In this document: one piece after another, positions 22,501 through 22,879 of the stretch | How positions within the stretch are numbered: the first letter of the stretch is position 1 | Layout: the number at the start of each line of letters is the position of its first letter | Program-made: the position numbers and the translations under genes | Source: JBBSDV01 sp038240335 | Lineage (GTDB): Bacteria > Chloroflexota > Dehalococcoidia > DSTF01 > JACRBR01 | DNA: 22,879 nucleotides | NCBI GenBank assembly: GCA_038240335.1 | Contig: JBBSDV010000022.1 | Location: 1 to 22,879, forward strand | Direction of reading: 5' to 3' | Notes under the pieces: model-generated | Databases searched by the model: none | The model's input: the letters and a program-made list of their open reading frames with translations, nothing else | What the model was told of the DNA's origin: nothing

Positions 22501-22879
22501 CTAGCTGATCTTCGTGATCTTCATCGAGATCATGCCCTTCGGCGCGCTCACTTCCACTTCGTCGTTCAGCTTCTTGCCGATGAGCGCGCGGCCGACCGGC
22601 GATTCGTTGCTGATCTTGCCGTCGCGCGGATCGGCCTCCGCCGGGCCGACGATCGTGTATTCCTGTACCTTGCCTTGATCGAGCTTCACTTTGACGTGGC
22701 TGCCGAGCATCACCTGCTTCGAGCGGTGGGCGCCGTCTTCGTCAATGATCGTCGCGTTCATCAACAGGCTCTTGAGCTGCGCGATCCGCCCTTCGACCAT
22801 CGCCTGCTCGTTCTTCGCGTCCTCGTACTCGGCGTTGTTCTGGGTGCTCGAAAGCTCCTTCGCCTGCTGAATCTTCTCC
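22501..22879 (-). CDS. greA: GreA-like transcription elongation factor, N-terminus beyond the window
   Basis: 125 codons plus a stop at 22501 are visible; the start codon lies right of the window. The visible N-terminal part is the end of the coiled coil (EKIQQAKELSSTQNNAEYED), followed by AKNEQAMVEGRIAQLKSLL, as in Gre factors. The C-terminal FKBP-like domain contains VMLGSHVKVKL, YTIVGPAEADPRDGKISNES, SPVGRALIGKK and GDEV-like NDEVEVSAPKG. GreA normally enters the RNA polymerase secondary channel and stimulates transcript cleavage through two acidic residues at the coiled-coil tip (the DLSEN motif). Here that segment reads SSTQNN, so both acids appear to be missing. It may be a regulatory Gre paralogue and not a cleavage factor. 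It converges on ald across a repeat-filled gap. Confidence 0.9.
   Translation of the reverse strand, partial: EKIQQAKELSSTQNNAEYEDAKNEQAMVEGRIAQLKSLLMNATIIDEDGAHRSKQVMLGSHVKVKLDQGKVQEYTIVGPAEADPRDGKISNESPVGRALIGKKLNDEVEVSAPKGMISMKITKIS

Overview
The window is GC-rich, densely coded bacterial chromosome with frequent GTG starts. Gene content (two-domain FtsX permease, GT87 membrane glycosyltransferase, DUF1385 protein, eukaryotic-type glutamine synthetase, amt-glnB pair) and the style of its dispersed repeats suggest a Chloroflexota member, possibly Dehalococcoidia-like. This is an inference; there is no rRNA or other marker to prove it. No tRNA, rRNA, CRISPR array, transposase or phage gene was seen.

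Layout. 1-330 (-): 5' part of an MmcQ/YjbR-family protein. 647-3480 (-): folC followed by fabF (folate polyglutamylation and fatty-acid elongation). 3669-4057 (-): a 21-codon hydrophobic ORF translationally coupled to a three-helix membrane protein. 4322-5296 (-): a DUF1385 membrane protein with a good sigma-70 promoter, divergent from a GT87-type glycosyltransferase carrying an extra C-terminal domain (5511-7379, +). 7427-8656 (-): a glutaredoxin-thioredoxin reductase fusion. 9173-10468 (-): a small membrane protein and an alpha/beta hydrolase. 10695-13579 (-): a nitrogen-assimilation operon, amtB-glnB-glnA (type II), closed by a strong hairpin terminator. 13763-15953 (-): leuB and a D-2-hydroxyacid dehydrogenase. 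16236-20504 (+): an SDR dehydrogenase, a 1013-aa FtsX/MacB-like permease and a 69-aa downstream ORF. 21074-22192 (+): alanine dehydrogenase. 22501-22879 (-): C-terminal part of a GreA-like factor.

Metabolically the genes fit nitrogen and amino-acid handling (ammonium uptake, PII signalling, glutamine synthesis, alanine dehydrogenase, leucine synthesis), lipid and folate metabolism, and thiol redox control.

The most unusual aspect is non-coding: at least three dispersed repeat families. (i) Seven loci of imperfect 7-bp-period arrays lie at gene edges. They overlap the stop codons of three genes, supply the folC start region, and appear to have invaded folC internally without breaking its frame. 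(ii) There are six or more copies of a short element with ATTCT/AGAAT ends (TCATTCTGAGC...GAAGAATCT). (iii) Two inverted copies of a ~112-bp element centre on GGGGGTGTCCCCC. No complete new defence or biosynthetic system is visible. The best candidates for novelty are the heptamer repeat family, the invaded folC, the tiny coupled ORF, and lineage-specific variants of TrxR and GreA.
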